From NCBI GenBank assembly GCA_016200205.1, contig JACQFF010000238.1:1-35467 (forward strand): a DNA stretch of 35,467 nucleotides. The letters are read 5' to 3'. The DNA is from Planctomycetia bacterium. GTDB taxonomy: Bacteria > Planctomycetota > Planctomycetia > Pirellulales > PALSA-1355. Below, in pieces: positions 1-10,364 of this stretch (positions within the stretch are counted from its first letter, which is position 1; the number at the start of each line of letters is the position of its first letter). Below the pieces are notes generated by a model. It saw only the letters and a program-made list of their open reading frames with translations. It was not told the origin of the DNA and did not search any database. Both the position numbers and the translations under genes were made by a program.

Positions 1-140
1 AGGTAGCCCATTGGCAGCGATCTCGCAACCAACAACAGGTCCGCGTCGACTGGCAATTCACAACCGCCGACGCCCGAATTAAGCTCAAACGCCTCTATCC
101 CGTGCTATCGCCGACGAACCAAACAACGACAGACCACTAG
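1..140 (+). pseudogene. C-terminal tail of a probable IS630-family transposase (cut by window edge)
   Basis: Reading from base 3, an open frame runs into a TAG stop at 138-140 and gives 45 residues. It contains VDWQFTTADARIKLKRLYP, which I recognise as the usual C-terminal signature of IS630-type DDE transposases. The upstream part lies outside the window, so it cannot be said whether the gene is intact or a remnant. The stop codon lies in a perfect 12-bp palindrome (CACTAGCTAGTG, 135-146). IS630 elements insert at TA, often inside CTAG, so the element may end close to here. No terminal inverted repeat could be tested because the left end is missing. The alternative is a chance open frame, but the match to a family ending is good. 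Confidence 0.55.
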
Positions 141-245
141 CTAGTGCTCCGTCAGGCTTGGGCATGTAAACGGGACAAGTGCAAATTTCCACGGGTTGGA
201 AGCGGTGCACAGAAATCAGCTCCCGTTTATTTCCCCATTGTCCCC

Positions 246-2402
246 CTAGTCCACTTCGGCCATTTTCGCAGTCACGCCGGACACAACACTCAGCCAGCGG
301 GTGATGGCCTGCGACAAAATCACGATTACCGAGCCGATCATCAGCACGGTGAAGGCGATGTTCAAGACGCCTTGAATCAGCATCGGGTTGAGGAGCGAAT
401 GGTTGCCGATCGTCCAGCCATCGTTGACCAGGCCCATAAACCGGCCGGTGATCATCTGGTAGCCGGCGGTCAGCGTGGTCGAGATCACGAACAACATCGG
501 CAGAATCGTCAAGGGGGCGTAGCGGCCCCGGCCGGCGTTGATCATCACGGTGGTGACCACCGCCAGGGCGATGACGGCCAGCATTTGATTGGCGATGCCG
601 AACATGGGCCAGATCGTTTCGATCGAGCCGGTCCAGATCAATCCGCCCCAACCGGCGGTCACCAGCGCCGTCGAGAGCACGGTGCCGGGCAGCCAGTCGG
701 TGCGATCAAAGGCCGGATAAACCTTGCCGAGGGCTTCCTGCAACAGAAAGCGCGCAATGCGGGTGCCGGTATCGATCGTCGTCAAGATAAAGAGCGCCTC
801 GAACATGATTGCGAAGTGATACCAATACTTGATGACCGATTCGAGATTGATCGCTCCGCCCGCCACGCGGTCCATGGCGTCGCGGAAGATTTGCGCCATC
901 CCGACGGCCAGCGTGACCGCCCCGCCGGTTCGCCCTCGCAACGCTTCGCCGCCGACCTGCTGCTCGATTTGGGCCAGGTTGTCGGTACCCGCGTCCATTT
1001 GGGTCAACCGGTCGGCATACAGCGAAACTTTCGACAGGTCGATATTGATCGCCCAATAGTCGCCTTGGGGCAACGACGCGGCGGCAATGAGCGCCATGAT
1101 TCCCACCAGTCCTTCGATGAGCATGGCGCCGTAGCCGATCAGGCGGATGTCGCTTTCGTTGGAAATCATCTTCGGCGTCGTGCCCGACGAAACCAGGGCG
1201 TGAAATCCGGAGATCGCGCCGCACATGATGCAAATGAAACAGAAAGGAAAAACGGCTCCGCTGAAGTAGGGCCCGCCACCGGAGGCAAAATGCTGGTTGA
1301 CCATCGGCGCTTCCAGCTTTGGATTGGCCACGATCACCGCGCCCACCAACAGCGCCACGGTGCCGATCTTCAAAAAGCTCGAGAGGTAATCGCGCGGACA
1401 CAACAGCATCCACACCGGCAGCACGGAGGCAATGAATCCGTAGCCACACAGGGCCCAGATCGTTTCGTTCCGCGACCACTGGAAATAGGGTTCCAAACTT
1501 GAGCCCGGTATCCAGTTTCCGGCCACGGTGGCCGCCAGCACCGCGGCGGCCCCAATGGCCGAGGCCTCGACAACCCGGCCTTTGCGAATCTTGTACATGT
1601 ACAGCCCGATGAACAGGGCAATGGGCACGGTACAGGCGATCGTAAAGGTGCCCCAGGAACTCCCGGGCACGCCTTGCGTAACGCCCTCGGGCAAGGCGAT
1701 GGCGTGCGCGTCGCCGGGGTCGAGCGGCGATCCACTCCGCGGATCGGAATCGACGGCACGCGGCCTGGCAATCGTGAAGGGTTCGCTGCGGACGACTTCG
1801 GCACTATTCGGGTAAACGATACGAGTGTTGGCCGGCAGCGTCGCATAATCGCGGGTTTTATCCGACCACAGCTTTGCGTCGGAGCCGGCGGGGATTTCGA
1901 ATTTCGTTCCCCCGGCGAGCTTGATCTCTTCGCCGCCTAAAGCTTTGACGACGACCACACCCAGCCCTGAAAGCGCGATGATCACGACAAACAAGATGGC
2001 CACCGACGCCGTTGTGCCGGCCAACGAGCCGATTTCGGCTCGGGCAATCTCGGCCAGCGAGCGACCGTTGCGTCGTACCGAAGCCGCCAGAACAAGCATG
2101 TCTTGCACGGTGCCGGCCAGACAAACTCCCACGACGATCCAGACCAGCCCGGGCAGATAGCCAAACTGGATCGCCAGCACGGGGCCGATCAGCGGACCGG
2201 CCCCGGAAATAGCGGCAAAGTGATGTCCGAACAATACCCATTTGTGCGTGGGATGGTAGTTCTGGCCGTCGTTCAACGTGTATGCGGGAGTCGTTCGCGA
2301 ATCGTCCAAGACGGCCACCTTGGCGGCCAAGAAGGTGCTATAGAAACGATAGGCGATGGCCAGGCAGCACAAAACAACAAGGATTAGCGGCATTGCGTGC
2401 AT
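246..2402 (-). CDS. cstA: Carbon starvation protein CstA family transporter
   Basis: A 718-residue polytopic inner-membrane protein of the CstA family, which in characterised bacteria takes up peptides or pyruvate under carbon limitation. Family features include an N-terminal membrane segment followed by GQNYHPTHKWVLFGHHFAAI, then ISGAGPLIGPVLA, GTVQDML, SSGTTPKMI and LTTIDTGTRIARF. All are present and in the usual order. The protein is unusual in carrying about 90 residues (roughly 156-248) between the segment ending VVVKAL and the WGTFTIA segment, where most CstA proteins have only a few residues. The start is ATG at 2402, with a weak GAGG about 11 nt upstream; Met4 is an alternative. It stands alone and is divergent from hppA. 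No CstA partner such as a YbdD-like small protein is visible downstream. The family call is firm; the substrate is not known from sequence. Confidence 0.95.
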   Translation of the reverse strand: MHAMPLILVVLCCLAIAYRFYSTFLAAKVAVLDDSRTTPAYTLNDGQNYHPTHKWVLFGHHFAAISGAGPLIGPVLAIQFGYLPGLVWIVVGVCLAGTVQDMLVLAASVRRNGRSLAEIARAEIGSLAGTTASVAILFVVIIALSGLGVVVVKALGGEEIKLAGGTKFEIPAGSDAKLWSDKTRDYATLPANTRIVYPNSAEVVRSEPFTIARPRAVDSDPRSGSPLDPGDAHAIALPEGVTQGVPGSSWGTFTIACTVPIALFIGLYMYKIRKGRVVEASAIGAAAVLAATVAGNWIPGSSLEPYFQWSRNETIWALCGYGFIASVLPVWMLLCPRDYLSSFLKIGTVALLVGAVIVANPKLEAPMVNQHFASGGGPYFSGAVFPFCFICIMCGAISGFHALVSSGTTPKMISNESDIRLIGYGAMLIEGLVGIMALIAAASLPQGDYWAINIDLSKVSLYADRLTQMDAGTDNLAQIEQQVGGEALRGRTGGAVTLAVGMAQIFRDAMDRVAGGAINLESVIKYWYHFAIMFEALFILTTIDTGTRIARFLLQEALGKVYPAFDRTDWLPGTVLSTALVTAGWGGLIWTGSIETIWPMFGIANQMLAVIALAVVTTVMINAGRGRYAPLTILPMLFVISTTLTAGYQMITGRFMGLVNDGWTIGNHSLLNPMLIQGVLNIAFTVLMIGSVIVILSQAITRWLSVVSGVTAKMAEVD
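1659..1937 (-). other. Family-atypical insertion inside CstA
   Basis: Residues about 156-248 of the CstA protein form a hydrophilic block between two membrane segments. It is rich in charged residues, Pro and Gly, and has no hydrophobic stretch, so it should be an extra-membrane loop domain. It is in frame and shows no repeats. Its function is unknown. Confidence 0.6.
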
Positions 2403-2850
2403 GGGGGCGCCTCAGGAGAACAAAAACCTGAATCTCATGGTTGTGCGAGCCTGACCAGCGTGAGCCGCGGCTCGATATCGGTGATCATTGTCCCATCAGA
2501 GCTGGCAGACCAGAGTCTAGCTTGACCGATCGAACAAGCGGAGGGGGATCGAGCCAAAAAAACGTCCGCGGCCATTCCAAAAACGGTGCTGGAGACAACT
2601 TGCCTGTCGGCACCAAACCCGTTAAGCTAGCCCTCTTTAAATCCTCTGCCCCCTTTAGGGAACTCTTAGCAGGGGCCGGCAGTCTAGGCGGATTCCTATG
2701 GTTTGACAGACCCTGTAAATCCCGGCAAAATGGTAAGTTTCTGTAGCATTCCCCTCCCGTCTCTAGGGAGAGTCTGCCACGTTGCTTACGCCGTACATCC
2801 CTTGAATAAACCAAGTTGACAGAACAATTCAGAAAGCATGTGAGGAGATC
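2403..2850. other. Intergenic region between divergent cstA and hppA
   Basis: A 448-bp spacer that should hold both promoters. Short open frames on both strands give low-complexity translations without recognisable family features, so I do not call a gene. A short palindrome (CTCTAGGGAGAG) lies near 2761-2772. The best promoter-like signal is listed separately. No riboswitch could be recognised. Confidence 0.6.
2703..2731 (+). promoter_or_regulatory. Candidate sigma70-type promoter for hppA
   Basis: A perfect TTGACA (2703-2708) is followed, after a 17-nt spacer, by CAAAAT (2726-2731, 4 of 6 to TATAAT). It lies about 120 bp upstream of the hppA ATG. The consensus -35 and ideal spacing are seen directly; promoter activity is inference. 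Confidence 0.4.
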
Positions 2851-5433
2851 ATGAAGAGAGTTCCAATTGTGATCCTGGCCGTCGCGGCAGCGGGCCTATT
2901 GATGGCGGCCGGCTGGTTACAACTTGAAGTCCCTGTCGCGCACTTGTTCGTTGGCCAAGAAGTCGCAGGGGCGACTGCAGCGCCTGCGGCTCATCACGCA
3001 ATTACGCTGTGGGAGCCGTTAATCAGCGATAAGTACGATCAATATGAGAAGCTCGCGTTGATTGCCAACGTCGTCGTCGCTTTGGCCGGCTTGGCATATG
3101 CCTTGATGCTAGTAGGTCAAGTCATTAAAGCGCCGCAAGGCACTCCCCGCATGCAAGAAATCGCCAAGGCGATTCGCGAAGGGGCCAACGCCTATCTCTA
3201 TAAGCAGTTTAGCGTTGTCGGTGTTTTGATCGCGTTGATTACCGTCGGGCTTTACTTTGCCGCCACTTATGCCAACGTCGCTCCTGAGATTGCATGGGGC
3301 CGGGCCATTGCGTTTGCCGTCGGGTCCACGTTTTCGGCGACCGTCGGTTTTGTCGGCATGCGGCTGGCCACAATCGGCAACTTGCGAGTGGCCGCGGCCG
3401 CTCAAGACAGCTTTGGCCAGGCCTTGCAGTTGGGCTATCGCACCGGCACGGTCACCGGCATGTTGACCGACGGTTTGGGCCTGTTGGGCGGCTCGATCAT
3501 CTTCCTCATCTACGGCGAACATGCCTACGAGGCCCTGTTGGGCTTCGGATTCGGCGGTACGCTGTTGGCCCTTTTCATGCGCGTCGGTGGCGGTATTTTC
3601 ACCAAGGCTGCCGACGTGGGCGCCGACCTGGTCGGTAAGCTCGAAGCCGGTATTCCCGAAGACGATCCGCGCAATGCCGCCACGATTGCCGACAATGTCG
3701 GCGATAACGTCGGCGACTGTGCCGGGATGGCTGCCGATATTTTCGAAAGTTACGAAGTGACCATCGTCGCCGCCATGATCTTGGGAATCGCCAGCTTTGG
3801 CCACAAGGGCGTGATTTTCCCGCTTTTGGTGCGGGCCATCGGAGTCATCGCCAGCATCATCAGCACCTATAGCGTGCGCGCCGGCGACAAGGGCACGGCC
3901 GGCGAAGCCATGAAAAGCGTCAACCGCGGCTTCATTATCGGATCGGCGCTCAGCGTGTTCGGGTTCATCGTGCTGGGCTTTTTGTATCTCAACTTCAACA
4001 ACGATTACCTCATTCAATATCCGCAGGCCGCGGCCGGTTTCCCGGGTGCGACTACTGAAAACGTCACCGCCGGCTTGCAGTATTGGGCCAACTTCGGCAT
4101 CGTGGGCCTCGACATGCGCGCCGCGTGGACTTGCTTGATCGGCATCATTCTGGCCGTGGCTTTGAACAAGTGCACCGAATACTACACGGGCACCGAGTAC
4201 GAGCCGGTCCGAAGCATGGCCAAAAGCTGCGAAACGGGCCACGCCACCAACATCATCCAGGGTTTTGCCGTGGGTTATGAGAGTACGGTGGCCGCCGTCC
4301 TCATTATTGTGGCGGCGATCATCGCCAGCGTGCTCGTGTATTCCGGCACATCGGCCACCTTCGTGGCGTTTGGCGTGGCCATGTGCGGCATCGGCATGCT
4401 CACGCTCACCGGCAATACGATCTCGATGGACGTATTCGGACCCGTGGCCGACAATGCCAACGGCATCGGCGAAATGGGCTATGACAAGAAGGCCCTGGGC
4501 GAGCCCCGGTACACGGTGGCCCGCCAGACTCTGGCGGACCTCGACGCAGTGGGCAACACGACCAAGGCCATCACCAAGGGAATTGCCATCGGTTCGGCCG
4601 TCATCGCGGCCGTGTCGCTGTTCAACAGCTTCATCGTCTCGGTGGGCTCCGGCGGCGCCGGCGAAAACGAACGGATCTCCAGCACGGTTTACAACACCGT
4701 GGCTGCGATGCTTACGATTTCCAATCCGATGCTCTTCATCGGCGTGCTGATCGGTGGCGCCGTGCCGTTTTTGTTCAGCTCGATGACGATTCGCGCAGTC
4801 GGTCGCGCGGCGTTCTTGATCGTGAAGGAATGTCGTTTGCAATTCCGCGATAAAGCCATTTGGGAAGGGACCAAGCGTCCGGATTACGGCCGCGTGGTGG
4901 CCATCTGCACGGGCTCGGCGCAGAAAGAACTCATCGGGCCGGGTTTGCTGGCCATGATGGTGCCGGTGCTGGTGGGCTTTGGCCTGGGCGTAATTGCCTT
5001 GGCCGGGTTCCTGGTCGGCATGATCATGTCGGGCCAGTTGTTGGCCGTGTTCATGGCCAATGCCGGCGGTGCTTGGGACAATGCCAAGAAGACCGTCGAG
5101 GACGAACCTAAGAGCCTCGAGAACAATACCGGCAAGGGCAGCGAAAAGCACAAGGCGGCCATCACCGGCGATACGGTCGGCGATCCGTTGAAGGATACCG
5201 CCGGTCCAGCCATCAATCCGCTGATCAAAGTAATGAATATGGTCAGCCTGCTGATCATCGGCTTGATCTTACCGTATGACAACGAGGTCGTCGATAGGTT
5301 GAAGAGCCTCAATGTGGACGTGCCGCTTAAGGAGCACGACGATTTCTACTGGGGCGCGATCGCCGTAGCCGCGGTTGCCTTGATCTGGTCGGTTTGGCAG
5401 TCCAAGCGCGAAACGATGCGAGAGACCGTCTGA
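2851..5433 (+). CDS. hppA: Membrane-bound proton-pumping pyrophosphatase, K+-independent type
   Basis: An 860-residue integral membrane enzyme that couples hydrolysis of pyrophosphate to cation pumping. The pyrophosphate/Mg site is complete: DVGADLVGKLE at 255-265, then EDDPRN and ADNVGDNVGD up to residue 289. In the GNTTKAITKG motif the decisive position is Lys572 (with Thr575). In this family Lys marks K+-independent enzymes and Ala marks K+-dependent ones, so this should be a K+-independent H+-PPase. About 16 membrane segments are expected. At 860 residues it is longer than many bacterial forms (about 700), with an extra N-terminal hydrophobic segment and a hydrophilic segment before the last membrane spans. 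The ATG is preceded by GAGGAG (2842-2847). It is followed by a strong terminator, so it is probably monocistronic. Confidence 0.97.
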   Translation: MKRVPIVILAVAAAGLLMAAGWLQLEVPVAHLFVGQEVAGATAAPAAHHAITLWEPLISDKYDQYEKLALIANVVVALAGLAYALMLVGQVIKAPQGTPRMQEIAKAIREGANAYLYKQFSVVGVLIALITVGLYFAATYANVAPEIAWGRAIAFAVGSTFSATVGFVGMRLATIGNLRVAAAAQDSFGQALQLGYRTGTVTGMLTDGLGLLGGSIIFLIYGEHAYEALLGFGFGGTLLALFMRVGGGIFTKAADVGADLVGKLEAGIPEDDPRNAATIADNVGDNVGDCAGMAADIFESYEVTIVAAMILGIASFGHKGVIFPLLVRAIGVIASIISTYSVRAGDKGTAGEAMKSVNRGFIIGSALSVFGFIVLGFLYLNFNNDYLIQYPQAAAGFPGATTENVTAGLQYWANFGIVGLDMRAAWTCLIGIILAVALNKCTEYYTGTEYEPVRSMAKSCETGHATNIIQGFAVGYESTVAAVLIIVAAIIASVLVYSGTSATFVAFGVAMCGIGMLTLTGNTISMDVFGPVADNANGIGEMGYDKKALGEPRYTVARQTLADLDAVGNTTKAITKGIAIGSAVIAAVSLFNSFIVSVGSGGAGENERISSTVYNTVAAMLTISNPMLFIGVLIGGAVPFLFSSMTIRAVGRAAFLIVKECRLQFRDKAIWEGTKRPDYGRVVAICTGSAQKELIGPGLLAMMVPVLVGFGLGVIALAGFLVGMIMSGQLLAVFMANAGGAWDNAKKTVEDEPKSLENNTGKGSEKHKAAITGDTVGDPLKDTAGPAINPLIKVMNMVSLLIIGLILPYDNEVVDRLKSLNVDVPLKEHDDFYWGAIAVAAVALIWSVWQSKRETMRETV

Positions 5434-5455
5434 GCGCGGCGTAACAAAACAACTT

Positions 5456-5497
5456 AAGGCCATCGGGCGACGTCGAAACGTTTCCCGTTGGCCTTTT
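5456..5497 (+). terminator. Rho-independent terminator of hppA
   Basis: Arm AAGGCCATCGGG (5456-5467) pairs with CCCGTTGGCCTT (5484-5495) with one mismatch in 12 positions. The loop is 16 nt, and the T-run spans 5494-5497. It begins 23 bp after the hppA stop. Confidence 0.75.
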
Positions 5498-5597
5498 CCG
5501 TTGCGCACCGACGAAAACAATTCATCCTTGCTTGCACATCGCCAGTACCTACAATTCGTGCTGAAGCGCGATACTTGGGAAATCGAGGAATGACTCA

Positions 5598-6488
5598 ATG
5601 AGCTGGCAGTCCGACCAACCCTCTGGCGCGATCCGACCCGGCAATTCCCATGCGGGCGTCGCCGAGACCCCGATTCAAGCCGAGGTGGTGCCTGCGAAAC
5701 GTGCTCCACGACGCGGGCGATTGAGGGTGCCGATCCTGCTCTTTGTAGCCACCTGCTTCACGACGTTATTCACGGGCGGACCGGCGTACGCCGGTCCGCT
5801 AATGTTCATTCTGCTCTGTCACGAATTTGGCCATTACCTGCAAGCGCGCCGTTACCATGTTTCGGCCAGCTTGCCCTATTTCATCCCCATGCCCATTGGG
5901 GATCTTGGCACGATGGGGGCGGTGATCGCCATGCGCAGCAACATGGGCGATCGCAAGGCGCTGTTCGATATCGGAATCTCCGGCCCGTTAGCGGGAATGG
6001 TGCCGACTTTGATTTGTTGCTTCGTGGGCTTGCAATGGTCCACGGTCGTCGAACTTCCGCGCGGCGGTGGCCATATGCTGGGCGAGCCTCTGCTGTTTCA
6101 GTTTTTGGCGAGTTTGCTTTTTGGGCCGCTGCCGGCCGGCAAGGAAATCTTCCTACACCCCTTGGCCTATGCCGGTTGGGTCGGCGTTTTGATCACGGCC
6201 TTGAATCTCTTTCCGATCGGCCAACTCGATGGCGGGCACGTGCTGTACGCGCTCTTGCGGAAGAAAGCACGCCTGGTGGCCTCGGTCCTGTTGGCGGTGG
6301 CCGTGGGGGCCGTGCTTTTGACACAAAGTTACCAATGGGGGCTGATGCTGGTGCTGTTGCTGGTGATCGGACCAAACCACCCACCCACGGCCAATGACGA
6401 GGTGCCGCTGGGAGCCGGCCGGATTGCCTTGGGTTGGCTCACGCTGATGTTTGTGATCGTCGGCTTCACGCCAACCCCATTTTCGTGA
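5598..6488 (+). CDS. Site-2 protease family membrane metalloprotease (M50)
   Basis: A 296-residue multi-pass protein of the S2P/M50 family, which cleaves substrates within the membrane. The zinc motif HEFGH is at residues 75-79. The second motif, LDGGH, is at 210-214 and follows NLFPIGQ, with Asp211 as the third ligand. The N-terminal ~45 residues are hydrophilic, and no PDZ domain is seen between the two motifs, unlike RseP. The family also includes the organellar EGY-like branch, where the FIPMPIG and GPLAGM segments are typical. The start ATG has GAGGA at 5585-5589, 8 nt upstream; an ATG at 5590 runs into a stop after three codons. The substrate cannot be told. It is convergent with smc. 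Confidence 0.92.
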   Translation: MSWQSDQPSGAIRPGNSHAGVAETPIQAEVVPAKRAPRRGRLRVPILLFVATCFTTLFTGGPAYAGPLMFILLCHEFGHYLQARRYHVSASLPYFIPMPIGDLGTMGAVIAMRSNMGDRKALFDIGISGPLAGMVPTLICCFVGLQWSTVVELPRGGGHMLGEPLLFQFLASLLFGPLPAGKEIFLHPLAYAGWVGVLITALNLFPIGQLDGGHVLYALLRKKARLVASVLLAVAVGAVLLTQSYQWGLMLVLLLVIGPNHPPTANDEVPLGAGRIALGWLTLMFVIVGFTPTPFS

Positions 6489-6549
6489 GCGGCCCGCCGG
6501 GGATCAGGCTTCGCGGTTTTGTTGTCGGACCCCCCGTCGCCACGGACGC

Positions 6550-9500
6550 TCAGGCGGCTTGCGTCTCGTCGTTTGTCCCGGCCGCTTCGTCGGACTGGCT
6601 TTCGCGGACATTGAGGATCTCGCCCGTGTCGCTGACGTCCTCGAATCGCACCGAAACCCGTTTCGACACACCCGACTCCTGCATCGTGATGCCGTAGAGC
6701 GTGCTGGCGCAAGTCATCGTCTTTTTCGAGTGCGTGACGACGATAAACTGGGTCCAGGCCAGGAACTCTTGCAGCACGCTAATGAATCGTTCGATATTGG
6801 CTTCATCCAACGCTGCGTCGACTTCGTCGAGCACGCAAAAGGGGCTGGGACGGCTGCGAAAGATCGCCAGCAACATCGCCACGCAGGTGAGCGTTTTTTC
6901 GCCACCGCTCAAGAGCGAGATACTGCGCGGCTCTTTGCCCGGCGGGCGGGCCACGATCTCGATGCCGCTGTCAAGGATATCAACCCCTTCGTCGAGCACG
7001 ATATCCGCCTGTCCACCGCCAAACAGCTTGCGAAACAGCGATTGGAAATGACCTCGCACCAACTCGAGCGTTTCGGCGAACAGCCGCCGACTGTCGGCGT
7101 TGATCTTGCCGATGATCTGTTCCAGCGATGCCTTGGCCGCGGAGAGATCTTTGTGTTGAGTGGAGAGCGTATTGAAGCGGGATTCCAATTCCTCCAACTC
7201 GGTAAGCGCGTCGAGGTTCACGCCGCCGATGCTGTTGAGTTTTCCGCGCAAGTCGGCGATCTCTCGCTCGACCTCCGAGCGCTCTTGAAGCTCCTCGGCC
7301 GACGGTTCGTGTTCCAGTTCGGCCAGCTCGATGCCGTAATATTCGCGCAGCCGGTCGGCCAGGGTCGTGCGTTCGTGGCGTACTTCTCCGGCGGCCAGTT
7401 CCTTGGTGTGCAGCCTGGCTTCAAGTTTGCGAATCCGCCCTCGAAAACGCCCAACGTCTTGAGCGAGTTGAGCCTTTTGTTCGCGCCACACGTCGCGCTG
7501 TTGGATATCTCGGACGGCGTCGGCCGCGAAACTTTCCTTGCGCAAATAGAGCTCGGCCAATTCCGATTCGGCCTGCAGAATATCTCGTTCGGCTTGACGC
7601 AGCCTGTCCAGGCACACTTCAAGCTGAGAGCGGCCGTCAGCCAAAGCTTTCCCGCGTTCTTGCTGATCGCGTTCGAATTGGCTTTTCTGGGCCAGCAGGT
7701 GGGAGAGTCGCTGTTCGCTTTTTACGACGTCGATTTTCGTGGCGTTGGTTTCCCGATTGAATCGCTGCCGCGTTTGCTCCAATTGACTGGCACGCTCGAC
7801 TCCTTCACCGATGCGATATTCGAGCTCGGCCACCGTGCTTTCGATCTTTTCCAACTGCGAGCGTGAATCGGACAACGCCGTGATGGCGTGCTGGTGCTCG
7901 TTTTCGGCGGTGTTCAATTCCGCGTCCACCGCGGCGTGCTGTTTTTCGACCTGGGCGAATCGTTCTTCCGCGGCCCCGGCGCGGAGTCGCTGCTGGCCGA
8001 GATCTTGGCTGCTGCGCTGGGATTCTGCCGATAGCGTTTGGGCCCGCTGATCGAAAGCGGCAATCCGCTTGTCGAGTTGCGCGCACAAACCTTGTTGTTG
8101 TTCGATCTGACCGCTCATCTCGGCAAGTTGTTGGCGCAGGACGCGCAATTCGCTGCGTCGGGAGATAAGGCCAGTGGACGTGTGTCGCGGCCCGACGTAG
8201 AGCGTGCCGTCGGCGGCGACTAGTTCGCCGGCGCGCGTTACGAAGCTCAGACCGCGGCCCGCGGACTCCGAAAGTGCCAGGGCGTGGGTTAGGCTTTCCA
8301 CAATCCATGTTTTTCCCAGGAGCCGTTTGGCCAACACGGCGAACTCGGGAGCCGTTTCCACGAACTCGTCGGCTCTACCCAACACGCCACCGTGGGCATG
8401 CAAATCGAGCTGATCGAGCTGCGTCTTCGGCGGCAAGACGTCGAGCCGAATAAACCCGACGCGGCCCGCCAGGAAAGCCGATGCTTGCAAGCGAGCCACC
8501 AGCTCGCGTCCCCCGGCAACGACGAGGCATTGAGCCATTTCGCCCAGCGCCACTTCCACTAGCGGGGCCGTCTCATAATTGACGTGCAGCAGATCAGCGA
8601 CCAGGCCGCGAATTTGTCCGAATGGACCAGCCGTGGTTCCTTGGGATTGAATCAAGACTTGTTTGACGCCCGCGCTGAGCCCTTCGAGCCGCTTTTCAAG
8701 TTCGTCCAGCACGGCGGCTCGCTGCGTCGCGCCGCTGAAGCGTTCGCGCGAGCTATTGAGTTGCTCGTGCGCGTGGGCGGCCTGGCGGCGACACTCGGCA
8801 AGTTGCGATTGCACCTGTTCGAGTTCGGTCTGCCGCGCTTGCGTCAGTTCCTCGAGTTGGGCCAACGTCTGCCGCAATTGGTCGACTTCGCCGGCCAGCA
8901 GTCCGCGAGCCGTGGTCAATTCGGCCAGCCGCTTGCCGCCGCGCTGGCGGATGGCCTGCGTGGAACTGACCTTTGCCTCCAGCCCGCTGATTCGATTGCC
9001 CAGCATGGCCGCGGCTCGCAAGTGCTCCAAGTGCGCGGCACGCCGCTGTTCGTTTTCGCCGCGCAATTCATCGACTTGGGCGGTGAGCTTGGTGAGTCCG
9101 CGTTCCTCTTCGGCCAGCCGCCGGGCGACTTCGCGATGCTGCTGCTCGGCGGAAACCAAGGCGTCGGTCGTAAGCTGCAACTGCTGCTGCAAGTCGCCGG
9201 CGCGAACGCTCATCGAAGTAAGTTGTCTGCGATAACGGGCGACTTCTTCTTCCAGGTCGCGGCAGCGGTGGCGCTGGTGTTCGATGGCCGATTCTCGCCC
9301 GGCGATCCGCTCGCGATTTTGAGCGATTCGCCCTTCGCTGGATCGCATCGCCGAATCGGCTTCGCTGATTCGCGTTTCCAAAGCCAGCGTTTGACGTTCG
9401 AGTGTTTCGACCTCGGCTAAATGAAGCGTGTTTTCATCGCGGGCGGTTTTCAGTTCACCCTCGAGCAATTCCAGCTTTGCGGTCAATGTGCGCCAATCGA

Positions 9501-10191
9501 CCAGCGCGATTTGGGTGCGCAGTGCCTGCAATCGGTCCGAGTACTCCTTGTATCGCCGGGCCTTGTTGGCCTGCAAGCGCACGCCGCGAAGGCGGCTATC
9601 GACTTCATCGACGATATCCGAAAGACGCAACAAGTTTTGCTCGACGCGTTCCAACCGCCGCAGCGCTTCGAGCTTCTTGGTTTTGAAACGGCTGATGCCC
9701 GCGGCCTCTTCGAAAATAATTCTTCGATCGCGGGGGGACGATTGCAGCAGAACGTCGACTTTGCCTTGCTCGATGACGCTATAGGCTTCGGTGGCCACGC
9801 CGGTGCCGGCAAACAGATCGCGAATGTCGCGCAAACGGCAAGGCTGGCGATTGATCAGATACTCGCCTTCCCCGCTGCGGTAGACGCGGCGGGTAATGTG
9901 CACCTCGGCGGCGTCGATGGCCAGCACGCGCGGGGAGTTGTCGATGGTGAGCGTGGTTTCCGCGGCGTTCAGCGCGCGCCGCGTGGCTGAACCGTTGAAG
10001 ATGACGTCGGCCATCTCCTTGCAGCGAAGGCTCTTGACGCTCTGCTCGCCCAGCACCCACTTGATCGCGTCGACGATGTTCGACTTGCCCGAGCCGTTAG
10101 GGCCCACCACGACGGTAATTCCGCGGGGGAACTCGAGCCGAGTTTTGTCGGCAAAACTTTTGAAGCCGACGAGTTCCAGCGCCTTGAGCAT
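6550..10191 (-). CDS. smc: Chromosome segregation ATPase SMC
   Basis: A 1213-residue SMC protein, the core ATPase of the bacterial condensin that organises and segregates chromosomes. The N-terminal ATPase half has Walker [10 protein letters not shown] (30-38). Two long coiled coils flank a Gly-rich hinge around residues 520-650. The C-terminal half has the ABC signature LSGGEK (1094-1099) followed by Walker [15 protein letters not shown]. Length and order are those of full bacterial Smc, slightly longer than the ~1190 norm because of a C-terminal tail. Start ATG at 10191; no strong ribosome binding site is seen. No scpA or scpB lies nearby. Confidence 0.97.
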   Translation of the reverse strand: MLKALELVGFKSFADKTRLEFPRGITVVVGPNGSGKSNIVDAIKWVLGEQSVKSLRCKEMADVIFNGSATRRALNAAETTLTIDNSPRVLAIDAAEVHITRRVYRSGEGEYLINRQPCRLRDIRDLFAGTGVATEAYSVIEQGKVDVLLQSSPRDRRIIFEEAAGISRFKTKKLEALRRLERVEQNLLRLSDIVDEVDSRLRGVRLQANKARRYKEYSDRLQALRTQIALVDWRTLTAKLELLEGELKTARDENTLHLAEVETLERQTLALETRISEADSAMRSSEGRIAQNRERIAGRESAIEHQRHRCRDLEEEVARYRRQLTSMSVRAGDLQQQLQLTTDALVSAEQQHREVARRLAEEERGLTKLTAQVDELRGENEQRRAAHLEHLRAAAMLGNRISGLEAKVSSTQAIRQRGGKRLAELTTARGLLAGEVDQLRQTLAQLEELTQARQTELEQVQSQLAECRRQAAHAHEQLNSSRERFSGATQRAAVLDELEKRLEGLSAGVKQVLIQSQGTTAGPFGQIRGLVADLLHVNYETAPLVEVALGEMAQCLVVAGGRELVARLQASAFLAGRVGFIRLDVLPPKTQLDQLDLHAHGGVLGRADEFVETAPEFAVLAKRLLGKTWIVESLTHALALSESAGRGLSFVTRAGELVAADGTLYVGPRHTSTGLISRRSELRVLRQQLAEMSGQIEQQQGLCAQLDKRIAAFDQRAQTLSAESQRSSQDLGQQRLRAGAAEERFAQVEKQHAAVDAELNTAENEHQHAITALSDSRSQLEKIESTVAELEYRIGEGVERASQLEQTRQRFNRETNATKIDVVKSEQRLSHLLAQKSQFERDQQERGKALADGRSQLEVCLDRLRQAERDILQAESELAELYLRKESFAADAVRDIQQRDVWREQKAQLAQDVGRFRGRIRKLEARLHTKELAAGEVRHERTTLADRLREYYGIELAELEHEPSAEELQERSEVEREIADLRGKLNSIGGVNLDALTELEELESRFNTLSTQHKDLSAAKASLEQIIGKINADSRRLFAETLELVRGHFQSLFRKLFGGGQADIVLDEGVDILDSGIEIVARPPGKEPRSISLLSGGEKTLTCVAMLLAIFRSRPSPFCVLDEVDAALDEANIERFISVLQEFLAWTQFIVVTHSKKTMTCASTLYGITMQESGVSKRVSVRFEDVSDTGEILNVRESQSDEAAGTNDETQAA

Positions 10192-10364
10192 GGGGCGAGA
10201 TAGGTTCAGCTAAAGTGGAGGTTCGACCTGTGGCGCTTTAGCCCCTTGAGGCTCGGCGGCAGACAGACGCCCCATTTTATCAAGGAACCTCTTCCTGGGC
10301 TGGCCTATTTTTGGTGATTTTGCCGCCAATTCTTGCTCCAGGTTGCGTCGCCGCCAACGGACAG

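Noticed and set aside
2485-2814. A 109-residue open frame in the cstA-hppA spacer
   Set aside because: No start signal, no recognisable features, and it overlaps the promoter-like region of hppA.
3109-5151. A 680-residue open frame antisense to hppA, and similar long frames antisense to cstA and smc
   Set aside because: The opposite strand carries a well-conserved gene in each case. The antisense translations are rich in His, Arg, Gly and Asp without any family motif, as expected from high-G+C codon bias.
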